Positions 11,095 through 22,872 of a DNA stretch of 64,000 nucleotides are shown here, piece after piece (within the stretch, counting starts at the first letter, position 1; every line of letters starts with the position of its first letter). Made by a program: the position numbers and the translations under genes. The stretch is from Pycnopodia helianthoides (lineage: Eukaryota; Echinodermata; Asteroidea; Forcipulatida; Asteriidae): positions 11,762,399 through 11,826,398 of the forward strand of contig CM063247.1 in NCBI GenBank assembly GCA_032158295.1, written 5' to 3'. The notes under the pieces are model-generated. The model saw nothing but the letters and a program-made list of their open reading frames with translations, searched no databases and was not told the DNA's origin.

Positions 11095-12679
11095 TCGTCG
11101 CCGCATGGCGTCGTCGTTGCTGTTTTGGGGGGTTTCTTCCATTCAAACCATTGTAACCAAAACTGAAGCTGAGAGGGAAAATAGTCTGACACCTTGTTAT
11201 AAGTTAATAATTCAAACTATCAGTGTCGTTGTGTATACAGGGAATCTGACAACCCCTGCAGTGTGATATAGACATTGTTCAATTGAAGAAATTAGGTTTT
11301 TTTTAATAGGAACAAGAAAGAAGACGTTCGGTGGAGAATATACAAATAATTGTACAAAAAGTCTGTTTTCTGTTTTCTTTCGTTCTTGATGCCACACTCG
11401 ATTTCGCCAAGTGGGGATGCAACCCATGTGTGTAATTTGAATTGATTCACCTGAGTGTGTGGCGACCAATCACAAGAGTGGTCTCTTTATTGAAACTAAT
11501 TTGCGCCAAGAATTTTGGGCTCCATTGCGCATTGACGGGAAATTAATCATCAAAGGAATGGTTGAACGATCAGACAGTGACAATAACCTCCATCAAGTGA
11601 TTACCAATCGGTTGCGCATTCTGACCCGGACCTTGACCGTTATAGTGCAGATATCTCAAAAAGGTCGATGTATGTATGCGAATTATAGAAACAAGGACCG
11701 TCGAAAAAATATGATTTTTTTTTTCAAGTATATCAAAAATAAAAACAAGAATTATATTGTTGATACAGCTCAACGCCATTGAAACTTTTATATACAATTC
11801 AAATATTTGTGAAGTTCATTCGAAGTTCATTCCTTTTCTGGGAATCCCAGAAAAAAATGAGACTGTTTTTTTCCAAACACAAGACTCAAGCCCGCCGAAC
11901 CTTTTACTTTTCGCACCTGTTTAGGGAAAGTAACTGATTTTGTCTGTAAACTCGTGTCAGGTTTGACAGAGAGCGAGCGTTTCATTAATATCTCCCATGT
12001 GCCTAAAACTAGGAGGATATTGGGTCCTACCATAGAGAAAGGACCCGTCCTACCGACCTACACAGTAATTGGGCTCTGCCCATCAGGCCTTAGAGCTTAT
12101 AGGCTACTTGCACTTTTCGTTGACTGAAGACCTACATCAAATAACACAGTTGCTGGCTTTCCCTGACAATGGTTTAAGTATTGACCGTCTGTCATAATTC
12201 TCCGCTCCTAAGCAAGTGCACTTTCTTTGACAATATGAAATACAACTCTTATTATTCGTCTCGGTGCCCAAGATTACTGCAGCGCCCAAGTTTCAGATGT
12301 GAAGCTATTGCATGTTATAGATATAGAAGCAAGACAATTTTTTTCAATTTGTGGGGGCTGCATCAATATCGTTCGGGACTGCATCTGAAGGTTAGTCCGA
12401 CACTGTGTGTTTTTTCAACCATTGAGGCAAGCCTCCTGTGTTATTCTTAATGGTGTGGAGATTTTGGTATGAGGTGTTATACCGGAAAGCATCAGGGAAG
12501 ATACCCGCTGTGAGTATCCGGAATAACGGCGACGTCCGTCATTTAGGTCACGGAATGTCGTTCCAATCATCCACGGAAAGTGTATTGATGATTATAAAGT
12601 GGAGAGGGCCGGGTTATAGGATGACACTGTGTCATGCCACGGCGCGGGGTATTTGTGGAGGAGACGGCGGGGTATAAAC
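11095..12679. other. No gene recognised
   Basis: This is mostly unique-looking sequence. The open frame at 11459-11782 has no recognisable motif. A GC-richer patch at 12480-12680 precedes the tRNA-like repeat described next. Confidence 0.5.
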
Positions 12680-12800
12680 TGACTCCCAGACGCAGGTGGG
12701 GGGCGAAATACGAACCCCGGCGAAGTCACCTCTTTGCCGTGAAGACAAGGAGCCGATATGATAAACGTGTGAACCGTATCGAGTGACCGGCCCATGACTC
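12680..12800 (-). mobile_element. Possible tRNA-derived SINE head M1
   Basis: On the minus strand GGGGTTCGTATTTC resembles a Pol III B box. Downstream, CACCTGCGTCTGGGAG resembles CTACCTGAGTCTGCGTG at the same distance in the 13755-13905 copy. The A box is not clear. This is inferred from two weakly similar copies only. Confidence 0.35.
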
Positions 12801-13754
12801 CGCTCTGTATACAGTCGCCGAGAGTGCTCTTGACATAGATTGCAGACGAGCAACAGTATACAGAGATGGCAGGGTTTAATAGCAAGCGCTGATCCTCGCA
12901 GCTTGGTGGCAGGTTTTCTTTTTTTTTAAAGACACCATTGCCATTTTGTCCTTTTTTTCCGTGCGTCGCAGGTAACGGCACACGTTGCGAAACTGTATAA
13001 ATCATAGCGCTGAGTATCGGCTGTTTCCTCGGGTAGCATATAATAAAATAAAATAAAAAATGCTCGCCGAAGCTTCAGGGATTTGAGATGGAAGTTATGG
13101 GTGGTTTGATTATGTGCCCTGGTTCATATAATGGTGAACTCGAGCCGTCCAGTGTGCATAACTGAAAACATTACCGGATGGGAGTCATGCAGTCAGTGAT
13201 GGTTAGACCGAGCGGGACGAAAAAGAGGTCGCTGCACCTCCGAGACGTCTTGTCTCGTCAACATTTTTACTTCAGAGAGTTGTGCAATTCTGCTAATGTA
13301 GCGTAAGTGCATACATCCATTAACTTTAAAGTGACAGACTCCTGAGTTATGGACCAAGGTGTGTATACATTTTTGTTGGGTTTTTTTTTTCCAGCTGAAA
13401 CAGTTTAGCTAATCCGTTCCTGATTTACTTAGATAATCTGAAAGGTTCACACAGTACAGTTGGGGATAATCCGCCCAGGAGCTTTCCCATCAAGATTATT
13501 GATATATCCTCAGTTTAGGAATGAGTTTCTTTTGATGTTACTTTATCTTTCTGGTCTGGAACCAAGAAGTCCCAATAGGTATGTGTTTCATCACGTATTG
13601 TCTACATATACTGCTAGGAAAGTAGTAAGAAAGGAGAAAATTGCTCATTTTGTGTTTTGGATGAACATACATGTAGAACAAGTACATCTCATTGTCCCTG
13701 TGCACCTTGACATGTTAGGTCTGAAGATACATGTGTAGAGATGGCGGTTTAGAC
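12801..13754. other. No gene recognised
   Basis: There are homopolymers of T (12918-12927, 13381-13391) and an A-rich run near 13043-13060. No repeat recurs and no domain is visible in the short open frames. Confidence 0.5.
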
Positions 13755-13905
13755 GTTGGAAGGAAAACACACGCAGACTCAGGTAGGGACTGAAAACACA
13801 ATCCGTATACTGCGAGGCTCCGATGAGGTTGAGATTCGAACCGGGGTCCGCAGAGCCGGAAAAAAAATCCGCTATAAGCCCAGAGAACTACCCTGACCCT
13901 GATTG
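13755..13905 (-). mobile_element. tRNA-derived SINE-like copy M2
   Basis: The minus strand carries CCCGGTTCGAATCTC, a good match to the tRNA T-arm/B-box consensus. GTAGTTCTCTGGGCTTATAG lies upstream as a possible degenerate A-box region. The downstream body resembles M1. It is not a functional tRNA, because no cloverleaf could be drawn. Confidence 0.45.
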
Positions 13906-14532
13906 GTGACCATTAAATGTCTGCTTAGGGCGCTTGGGGAAATTTGCTTCGGTCAGAGTATATAGACATCTAGCCCGCTTGGGGTAGTTTGGATACCAGT
14001 GGAGCTCATTAGTTCTCACTTGGGGCTTTATACTTAGGCTGGTTTGTTTGGTAGACGTCCAATAACAATCGCCGTAGAATTATCCACAATGGGGGAGAGG
14101 ATCCCGATCAAGGTAGAACTACACCCCAATTGGGATGTATAATATGTATACATCTCCAATGTGTATGAGGTGTAAAAAAACGACCTTGTTAGAGTCATCG
14201 TGCGTTCAAACTACCGCCTTACGAAAATAATCACGTAGCATTGATAAGAATGGTAAAAAAAAAAACTCATAAACCAATTTTAATCGAAGCTTACTTTCTT
14301 CATAAACTTGAAGAGTAATAATGTTTACCGTAAACAAATAATTACTTATTTAATTTTCATGTGCTCAAAAAAGTGCCCCCCCCCGGCAACCTCAGAAGAA
14401 ACCAACCCGCTTATACATCAAAACACAACACAGTTATCGACGTCCGCCCCTAAATCCTACCAAAACATTCGACATTTAATATCCTCGAAGACGTGACTAA
14501 TCTATTTAAATAATCTGTCAAATTATGTTGAG
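13906..14532. other. No gene recognised
   Basis: A C homopolymer lies near 14377-14386 and an A run near 14258-14267. Nothing else is recognisable. Confidence 0.5.
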
Positions 14533-14627
14533 GAGAATGGACGAGAATGTGTAGATTCGTGAATAGAATGTACGAGCCGAAGGCGAGTACATTGTGTTCA
14601 CGAATCCACACTTTAGAGTCTATTCTC
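14533..14627. repeat. Long hairpin with GCCGAAGGC loop
   Basis: GTGTAGATTCGTGAA (14549-14563) pairs with TTCACGAATCCACAC (14597-14611) with one mismatch. AATGTAC/GTACATT pairs further inside, leaving a loop containing GAGCCGAAGGCGA. The arms continue outward imperfectly (GAGAATGGAC with the inverse near 14627). It may be a foldback element or the end of a larger one. Confidence 0.7.
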
Positions 14628-14804
14628 TGACTTAAACTATTTCCTGAAAGCCTTTGATTATGTAACAATGGTATAAATAAAATCGATTCTCGATACTGGT
14701 ATAGACTACTAAAAGTACCCATGCGTGCTGTATGTTTAGGCTTTGGAAATACAGTCATTTTCCCGTCGAACATTTCACTTTAGTTTGTAACGAATCCACT
14801 CAAC

Positions 14805-14846
14805 TGTAGATTCGTTACGAATCTACACTTAAGTGTAGATTCGTAA
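14805..14846. repeat. Overlapping perfect palindromes
   Basis: TGTAGATTCGT and its inverse (14805-14827) flank a single T. Overlapping it, 14815-14846 is a 32-bp perfect palindrome centred on CTTAAG. It reuses the TGTAGATTCG word of the hairpin 200 bp upstream, so both probably belong to one element. Confidence 0.85.
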
Positions 14847-15599
14847 AAATAATCTACACTTTGAACAATAGAGTGACGTCACAGAAATAGTTTAATGCAT
14901 GAAGAGTGTACTAAAGTCTAGAAATATAGGATTCACCCTACTATTCTAGACCGCACGTTCGGAAAAAAGACAATCAATGTTGGCATCTATTTGACAATTA
15001 ATGTTCGGTTGAATTAGACCCGATTAAACAGGTCTCCGCACGAGTTCCCTCAAAAGCTCTACCATTACGAGCAAATCTTACAAAAGTTTTATTTTTCTCT
15101 CTCTCTGAATGCAGTTGATTTGCAATGAAATCCCACACCCGGTAAACGAAAACGACACCCGTAGGTGCTATCATCACTCCACACGCCCAGACAACCGACC
15201 GATGAATTTGATAATCTTCGGGTATCCCGGGTTGGCTTAGTGAACGTGACTCGGGGCTGATTCTGTGGGCCACTCGAGGGATTTTATTTTACACAGATGC
15301 AGCATCAGAAGTGTCAACTTCACTTCGATGCGCTATACGGACATGTCCAAATACAGGGTACAACAATTTGGTTACAGCCCGACCGTTCAAAATAATCAAA
15401 TAGGCCCAAGTAATCGGAAGCTACCTTGTCTTGGAGTATTATATATTGTTTGACATATATCTATAATATAATAGGAACATTGCTCCAGAGACGAGAACCT
15501 TGGTAGAGTATAGTGTCCAATAATTGTAAAAAAAATAATAATAATAATAATACAATGTTAAAAGAAAAGCAGCAATCGCATCAACCACTCCCGTACGTC
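14847..15599. other. No gene recognised
   Basis: A TCTCTCTCTC run lies near 15097-15106 and an (AAT)n run near 15533-15552. The open frame at 14998-15273 (minus) shows no recognised motif. Confidence 0.45.
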
Positions 15600-16264
15600 C
15601 AGGGCCAAGTTTCATAGAGCTGCTCAACCCTGCATGACACCATAACCAAAAAAAAACTCACAGGCTTGCGCCATCGCTCACTTTTTGAGTGTCAGTTTGA
15701 TATTAACGTGTGATACATTTTTGTGGAGAACCCGAACACTTTTAAATCGCCCAAAGCGTTAGATATAGACCCTTAATCCTCATGACTAAATATAATGAAT
15801 TCAAGCAAAATGCTAATGCTGTGATCCTCACACGTGAAGCGGTGACACACTGAGCACGTCCTGGTCGTTCTAGTCCGCAATCCTCTTGGGCACATTTGAC
15901 AAATTCTATGGGAATTACGGGAAAACTGGTCATTGATAAAATTAAAAAAAATTGTGAGAAAAAACCGATGGTAATAAGACAATTGGCATGATATTTGGCA
16001 AAACAAGGTGTTGTTGTGGAACTTGGAATGTTTTAGATAAAAAATGGCGGAGCACCGACCTTTTAGTTAAAAACTGACACTCAATAAGTGAGCGATGGCG
16101 TCACGCAGGGGCAGAAAATATTGCTTAACAAAATGAGCAGGATACCAGTCACAGTTGGTGCATTCAGGCATGGTATTTTGGCTGGTTACCTTATTTTGGT
16201 AAGCATGATTTTGTTGTGCTTAGCTTATTTTTGTGATGAAGCTGCTCTATGAAATTGAAACCCT
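15600..16264 (+). mobile_element. MITE family G, copy G6, split by element H
   Basis: The left end (AGGGCCAAGTTTCATAGAGC) runs to 15627. The rest of the element resumes at 16111 with GCAGAAAATATTGCTTAACA, AGGATACCAGTCAC and GGCTGGTTACCTTATT, and ends GCTGCTCTATGAAATTG. Comparing with G2 read in reverse, the two halves join exactly at GCTGCTTAA / GCAGAAAAT. Confidence 0.85.
15628..16110. mobile_element. TIR element H nested in G6
   Basis: This 483-bp insertion starts CCCTGCATGACACC and ends GGCGTCACGCAGGG. Further in, GCGCCATCGCTCACTTTTTG and TTGAGTGTCAG are mirrored by the inverse sequence at about 16070-16100, so the inverted ends span about 38 bp, with extra A-rich sequence in the left arm. 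No target duplication is visible against the G2 empty site. The central open frames (minus strand) have no recognised domain. Confidence 0.8.
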
Positions 16265-16865
16265 GAGCATAAGCATGCGCATGCCCTCTGCTAGTTTTGG
16301 CTCACAATTTTAAGCTAGACTTGATTAGTCAAGTTTGAGAGTGTGACTATTTGTCTGCAATAGTCGCACGAATATTAACTACTTGGTATTGGCTTTTATA
16401 GGCAAGGAAATAAATACGAACGCAGACTGGGATGGGGCCAAGTCTTCGGAAGCGTGGCTTGGTTCAGGAAAAATGCGACGACGTAAAATAAAAATCCTTT
16501 CCATACATGTTTTTAAACCAGCTTATTAAAAATGTTGAAAAGAGCAAATGTATACATGTGTAAATTTCTCCCCAGTTTTTCTAGTGCATTGCTTCGTTAA
16601 AAAAGGGTAATCCAGTTGATTTTTGCACCGCCGATGGCCGGGCCCGGATGCGTACTTTCTAATCAAACGGGCCACCGACATGTCAGTATATTTAACACTA
16701 CTGACGAGATGTCTCAGATGAAAGCTTTTCTGTGTGGCGGAACAAGCAGTCAGGGTGTTCTGTATATGATTGTAATGCATCATTCCTATGATTAAAGATG
16801 ACTGTTTTCCACATGGACGTTGCTTATATGTAGCTGGATGTCATCCCTATAGTAGCATCAAGTCG
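16265..16865. other. No gene recognised
   Basis: I see no recurrent repeat or recognisable gene here. Confidence 0.5.
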
Positions 16866-17165
16866 AGGAGTGTGGTGGCCGAGCGGTCTCATGCACCAGG
16901 CTCGTGTTCTGGTGCTGGGTCAGAGGGTGGGTTCGGTTCCCAGTCATGTCACTTGTGCCCTTGAGCAAGACACTTGACCATAATTACTTCGTCCTTCGGA
17001 TGGGACGTCAAGACGTTTAGTCCCAAGTGTTCTGTATTGCTGCTGGTGGTGGTAAAGAAAATGGGGCTCGCCCGGTGTTTCTAGCTTGGTCGGTTGCAGA
17101 TTGTGCCACATCATCTTGCATACCCTAATACAAGGGTCTGCTAATTCTAACATGGCTCTTCACAC
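16866..17165 (+). mobile_element. tRNA-derived SINE, copy 2 (most intact head)
   Basis: The head reads GTGGTGGCCGAGCGGTCT, a close match to a tRNA-Leu/Ser-type A box. GGGTTCGGTTCCC follows as B box after a long variable-arm-like stretch. The central domain follows: CTTGAGCAAGACACTTGACC, then TCGGATGGGACGTCAAGACG. The tail includes GGGGCTCGCCCGGTGTTTCT. This copy defines the promoter half of the family in this window. Confidence 0.9.
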
Positions 17166-18004
17166 GTGTTGTAAATATGACACTCGTTCGTAATATAAAA
17201 TGCTACTTATTAAGACCCCCAAATACCGTAGTTCCCCATCTGCCCCCCCCCCCCACTACTACCTCTTAACGCTTTTTGTTTATTCCCCCTCCACCGTCAA
17301 AATAGAGGCACGGTGACCTCTGCTTTATGCCACTGTCTGACCAGCGAGTCACAGACACAAAGTTCGATGTACTTCCCAGCTGCCGGCCGGCCGTCTCCCT
17401 CGACAATTCTCTTTAGCCGGGCATTCTCTCTGTACCCGCTATTTATGGCCGTGTCTCGAGGCAGTGTCATAAATCCAATACAACTCACATTCTCCTGAAA
17501 CAACTCATCAATCAGCAGACCCTCTAAAGTGTTACAGTGAATGATGGTGGCGAAGTTCCATAAGATCATGACGGTTATGAAATTACTTGTTTGTCATGAA
17601 CGCTTCTTGCTGACATGTCAAATTAATGTATAACTGAATATAATGTTAATACCGCCGTTATTTTCATTCGATTGGTGGAACACGCGTCTTGCGTCATACT
17701 TTACCTCGCCGAGTATACTGTTCCGAAACTCAAAAATATAGGAGTCCTATATTGATAAGCATTGTGACATAACGCTTGCGTTACGCGTTATTAGCGCGTG
17801 CGTAAGCTGTAAACGTGAACGCGCTTTAGGCAACGCTCGTAAGCCCACTTTCAAACAGTTCCAGTTATGTATTTATGAGCCGTTTTATGTCTTATTTTAG
17901 AATAAAATTTGTTGTTTTTTAAATGTTTTTTAATATAAACTATGAATTATATGAACAAAAATCAAATATATAAACAAATATAGAATGCATTTTATTCGTA
18001 CAAT
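17166..18004. other. No gene recognised
   Basis: A C homopolymer of about 13 lies near 17245. Around 17765-17850 there is a CpG-rich cluster of short inverted words (TAACGCTTGCGTTACGCGTT). Opposite-strand open frames at 17297-17569 show no recognised domain. Confidence 0.45.
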
Positions 18005-18111
18005 ATAGCAGAATAATCACTCGTTGAAATCTGGACTGTTCCATTTCACTTGGCTTCGCTTCTTGAAATGGAATAGTCCAGATTTCATCTCGTTATTATA
18101 TAGTCTGCTAT
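18005..18111. repeat. Long hairpin with GGCTTCGC loop
   Basis: TGAAATCTGGACTGTTCCAT and its inverse form arms of 24 bp with one mismatch, around the loop CTTGGCTTCGCTTCT. Outside these arms ATAGCAGA..ATAAT..CTCGT pairs imperfectly with the inverse ending at 18111. The architecture resembles the 14533 hairpin. Confidence 0.8.
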
Positions 18112-18998
18112 TTTTACTCATATTTGCATCCAATATTTATACAATATTGTACTTATCTTATGTGCATCCAATATTTGTATGTGACCTCAACGGGACCTCT
18201 TAAGATTTTGTTTAATGGGCTTCACTTGCATTTTGCATACTATAAATAAATTAATTCGGCACAAAATAGGGGTAAATCAACTGTTAGCTTAAACTCAATG
18301 TTTGTGATTATTCTCGTTGTGAACTGATTATACGGATCTTCTGCAGATAAATATTTCAATCTGAATCAAGGTCAAGAGAAGAAAACAACACAAAAACAAA
18401 AACAAAACAAACAATTAATAGCGTTATGTAGAACGTGCATAAAATCAAAACACGATGCGCTTTCATTTATTTCAATCAGCTTGAAATTTAAATAGAAATA
18501 ATAATAATAAACTCAAACGTGCCCTTAACCCAAAACAGGATTCCGGCGTACTTTACAGATTAAAAAAAAAAAATTTAAAAAAAAACATTTTACAAATAAT
18601 GAAACAAATTTGCTGAAATTCTTGTGTGTGGGTTTTTGTTTTGTTTTCTTTCTTTTTTCCATCTCACAAGTCAAATTTTGTATAATTTCTTTTTTAAAAG
18701 CACGTTTGAATCATTGGTTGCGTTGGCGTATTATATTGCTTTACTATATGATAGTGTTTTTATTGGAAACAACAGGACGGGAACTTATTTCCAAACATCG
18801 ATAAATCCCTTTAACCAACTGCCAATAACGGCACAGATACCCTAAGACTTGGTAATGATATCACTTGAGAGGAGGTAACACTGAATAACGTTCTCCGAGC
18901 AAACATTGTAATGTTTGCCCGTCACCACCCGTTAACGGAACCCCCCCCCCCGGCGTGGAGCGTTGAACTTGATGTAATGCTCGAATGCCACGGTGTTA
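18112..18998. other. No gene recognised; AT-rich
   Basis: There are A-rich runs at 18380-18420 and 18560-18590, and a C homopolymer near 18942-18952. Nothing else is supportable. Confidence 0.5.
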
Positions 18999-19386
18999 TT
19001 TAAAGGCACTGTACACTATTGGTAATTACTTAAAATAATTGTTAGCATAAAAACTTACTTGGTAACGAGCAATGGAGAGCTGCTGATAGTATAAAACATT
19101 GTGAGAAACGGCTCCCTCTGAAGTTTTTGAGAAAGAAGTAATTTCTCAGTAAAATATTTGAATTTATTTTGAGACCTCACGCGTGAGGTCTCGAAATCAA
19201 GCTTCTGAAAGCACACAACTTCGTGTGACATGCACAAGGGTGTTTCTTCTTCCATTACTACCTCGCAACTTCGACGACCAATTGAGTTCAAATTTTCACA
19301 GGTTTGTTATTTTGTGCATATGTTGAGATACACCAAATGAAAAGACTGGTCTTTGACAATTACCAAACGTGTCCAGTGCCTTTAAA
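18999..19386 (+). mobile_element. MITE family A, copy A1 (complete)
   Basis: It starts TTTAAAGGCACTGTACACTA and ends GTGTCCAGTGCCTTTAAA. A 22-bp perfect palindrome sits near the middle (about 19171-19192, GAGACCTCACG and its inverse). The shared box CGACGACCAATTGAGTTCAA followed by TTTTCACAGG is present. A minus-strand frame of 78 codons crosses it, but it is not considered coding (see rejected items). Confidence 0.92.
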
Positions 19387-20170
19387 GGACAAATCAGGTG
19401 TGCCTTGCGGACCCATGCCACCACACAAGCCTCAACGCCAGGCTGTCAATAATGTTCAGGGTTTATTGCTCTTCGGTTTTTGTTTTACTTGACCGATACA
19501 AATTAAACTTGTCAACTACTATCGACTAAACAGCTTGAAAGCAAAATGAATCTGAGCTTTACGTAGAAAAGATAACTCTCAACAACATTTTATATTCATT
19601 GACTAATCCTGACTTCAATTTAAGCTCAATCGGACATCAAATTCACTGTCAGTGAAGAAAAAAAAACTCACATGTTTTCACTGTTTTCAATCATCAAGAA
19701 CTGGTCTCGCGAGATCAAAACTCATTGTTTTACTTATTTCTCAGAAACTAGAGCATTTCAAGCAAAACTATTTCAGGTGAAGGTTTCCACAATCACCATC
19801 TTTAAACCATGTAATTTTATGTGTGTGGTAAATGCGCTTATATTTTCGACCAATACAAAGGTGGAATGTTGTGCATCGCTTTAATACGGATGCTTAAAAC
19901 CCTCAAACGCGACACCTAATTGAGACAAACGTAACTGCGGCACGCTGTCTGCACATGCCTCCAAGCTTAGTCCGTTGGTTAAAAGGGTTTGTTTTGCTTT
20001 TTTTTGTTTCAACGATTTCTTTATCTGAGTGTGTTGCTTGGGGCCTGCATGTCAAGGTATTTCCTGGGTAAATTTCAGCCGATTTGTTTGCTGAATTAAT
20101 ATTGTTTTTGTTTAATTTGGTTCATCTACCATTGACAATTGACAGACAATTTACAAACTGATTTTGTGCA
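19387..20170. other. No gene recognised
   Basis: A short frame at 19672-19884 shows no motif. Nothing else stands out. Confidence 0.5.
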
Positions 20171-20391
20171 CAAAAGACGCTGGCAGAGTTTTGTCCTGCT
20201 GCCCTTTGTAACCAAACCACTGTCCAGTGTTAAATTGAACCCCCCCCCCCCCTCCAAGACGTGCGGCATGGTCCAGCTTACGAAATTATGGCATTAGGGG
20301 CAGATCAGTGTGCACGATGTGGTTAAGACAATCGACATTTCAAAATTTGCAGTACGTGCTGACAATGTGCCTCGCTGAAAGGTTTTAATGA
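20171..20391 (+). repeat. Dispersed repeat K, copy K1
   Basis: About 215 bp aligns in the same direction with 54088-54306. Shared words are CTGGCAGAG, TTTGTCCTGC, ACCAAACCA, TTATGGCAT, GTGGTTAAGACAAT and TGTGCTGACAA-like. A C run of about 14 interrupts this copy. No inverted ends, target duplication or open frame is evident, and the element class is unknown. Confidence 0.7.
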
Positions 20392-21297
20392 ACATTCATG
20401 TTTCCTAATTCTTTCCGAGCTAGATTATTCTAGAAAGACTTCAGATATCTTGGAATGCCTTCCCAAGTTATCATAAAAAAAAGACGCCTTTCTGATATTG
20501 TTGTTTCTGGTTTCCAAGATCCACCACCATAAATCACCGGAAACAGGTGCAACTAAAATCCGTTAATAACACATTTTTTTATGACATGAGAACTCGGAAA
20601 GCCATTTTATTTATTAACTACGCATTACGTCGTTTCTGCTTGATCATTTGACTTTAAGCTTCCCTACATTTTTCTTCGCTGTGAAAAATCTGAAACATCA
20701 ACGGAGCTGTAAACCTTGCGCGTGTTGGTTGTTTAATTGATTAGGAATAAATTTGGCGCATAAAATGCAGCTGCAGCTGCAGTTTCGCAAATATTCTTGA
20801 CTCGTGATGAAGATACCCATCTGGTTCTCGGAAGCTAACACTATACATTCGTACACACAACGCCTGCACATGACGTCAGAAGACCCGTACAGCGCCCTCA
20901 CTCAGGTTAATGGGGACCTAGACTGGTCCTCTGTCTTTATCCGCAGGGATGAAGACAGGTGGTCTACAGGCCTAACAACTCAATTGGATACAATTATTTC
21001 AACAGATAAATGTGCATTGACGTAAGCTTTCCATATCTGTGCTAGATTAGTCCGAGGTGATGTAATTTGTCACCTTGCACTTTCGATCGTCTGCAAGCAG
21101 CGTGTGCATAATGTTTGTACAACATGTAATGTTTTATTTATGTTATGTGTACATGCACGTGTAAAGTGACTGCGAATCTCCACGTGACATAAATGCAAGG
21201 TCTAAAAAAATACATCTGTGGCAACATCCGGTCAAGCTGGTATATGGTGTTTTTCGCGAGCCTCGAAGTGTGACGTCAGATGTTCAGGCTAATGAAG
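20392..21297. other. No gene recognised
   Basis: A PvuII-like CAGCTGCAGCTGCAG palindromic run lies at 20768-20781. A TGACGTCAGA word with CAGGTTAATGGGGACCTA (20873-20921) recurs as TGACGTCAGA with CAGGCTAATGAAGACCTA (21271-21302). This suggests one small dispersed repeat, possibly part of family P. Confidence 0.4.
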
Positions 21298-21372
21298 ACC
21301 TACCATTGGCTGAGAGTTGTGCGTGGCGCGTGCACGCTTTACACGTTTCCATTGTTTGACCTCAGCGATGGC
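21298..21372 (-). repeat. Dispersed repeat P, copy P1
   Basis: Read in reverse, this matches 40268-40341: CCATCG, AAACAATGGAAA, CGTGCACGCGCCACGCAC and ACTCTCAGCCAATGGTAG. About one base in seven differs. The inverted ends that bound the 40246 copy are not clear here. Confidence 0.65.
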
Positions 21373-22394
21373 AGCCGATGCAGGGGGTCTATTACAGCGT
21401 GCCACAACCTCAAATAAAACTTGTAAAATATTCACGGCACACGTACTAAGCACTGTAAACACCGTTCAAAACACGCTACTTTATAATGTTAATGTTATCT
21501 GCTTTCAACGCGTTCTGCAGGCACTGGTTTTCGCCTTTGTCATTATTTAGTCATCACCTCGAAGATGAAAACAAATTCATCAATTCGGGCAGGAATTTTT
21601 CTCACTGTGAAAGGTGAAGCGGAAGGTGGTAATGTAGAGGGTGTATCGTCACCTCAAAGCAAAACAAAAAAAGAGGAGGTAAAATGAAGAACTATGGCTA
21701 GAACCGGATGCAAACAGCTTGCAATTCAGGTCGAGTGTTCTATGTCAGCAAACACGTTATGCTTCGTGGACCGCTGACACCCAGTAATCGTCGTTTTACA
21801 AATCGTGTTAATTTGGCCCGAGCATGAAAATGTCTACTGTTTCACTGTGGAGTGCCCATCGTTGAAAGCCGTATTGCGGCGCACGGAGGTATGTTACAGT
21901 ACAGGATAATTCAATCGCTGCGAACACTCTTAATTGAACGTTTGTTGAATGATGGAACCATGTGGGCCGAGAGAGGGGTGGTTAGATGGTGACGTGATAC
22001 ACCACTTACCAACCCCAACCCACCACCCCCCCCCCCACACGACAACATACCGAGGTTGGGTCATGACGAATTTCCAATGATCTGCCTGTAGTTGAGTTCA
22101 AATGAAATCATGTTAGTGCTAATTATGCCTCCGCTTCAAAAAGCAACACAATGTACTTTCACACACAAAAATGTAAATGTACCGAGGGGATTTAGCATTT
22201 AACCTAAATACGGTTTGTGGTGTGTTTCACACACGACGCACTTTTACAACAAAATAATTTATCTTCTTCCTTTTTTAATCCGTTCTTGCTTCAGTTGCCA
22301 TGGCAAAACTATTTCTATGAAGTGTTTAAAAACTATATAATGTTTTACACAAACATGTGCATCACCTATAAAGAGCTGCAACAGCTGGATGGAC
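21373..22394. other. No gene recognised
   Basis: A C homopolymer of about 12 lies near 22026. Short frames cross it without recognisable domains. Confidence 0.5.
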
Positions 22395-22872
22395 AAAGTC
22401 ACTCGTGTACGATACAATACCTCCAAAATCACACTAGTGTACGGTACAGAACCTCCAAAGTCACTCTAGTGTACGGTACAGTACCTCTAAAATCACACTG
22501 TGTACGGTACAGTACCTCTAAAATCACACTGTGTACGGTACAGTACCTCCAAAGTCACTCTAGTGTACAGTACAGTACCTCCAAAGTCACTCTAGTGTAA
22601 TATACAGTACAAAGGCCTCTAAAGTCACGTTAGTGCGAGGTACCTCCAACGAACTCTAGTGTACGGTAAAGTACCTCCAAAGTCACTAGTGTAAGGTACA
22701 GTGCCTCCAAAGTCACTCCAGTGTAAGGCACAGTATCTCCACCGAACTCTAGCGTACGGTACAGTACCCTCCAAAGTCACTAGTGTAAGGTACCGTACCT
22801 CCAAAGTCACTCTTGTGTATACGGTACAGTACTTCCGATGTCACTCTGTTGTACTGTATACGGTACAGTATT
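22395..22872. repeat. Minisatellite of about 26-34 bp units
   Basis: About 15 units of the type CTCCAAAGTCACTCTAGTGT followed by ACGGTACAGTAC. Unit lengths vary through small deletions and variants (ACCGAACTCTAGCGTACGG). The GTACGGTAC / GTACTGTAC words are self-complementary in pairs. Open frames on both strands are artefacts of the array. Confidence 0.92.

Noticed and set aside
20804..21025. Possible protein-coding exon (SEDPYSALTQVNGDLDWSS-like frame)
   Set aside because: The TGACGTCAGA..CAGGTTAATG portion recurs 400 bp downstream as a non-coding repeat, and there is no recognised domain or clear splice sites.
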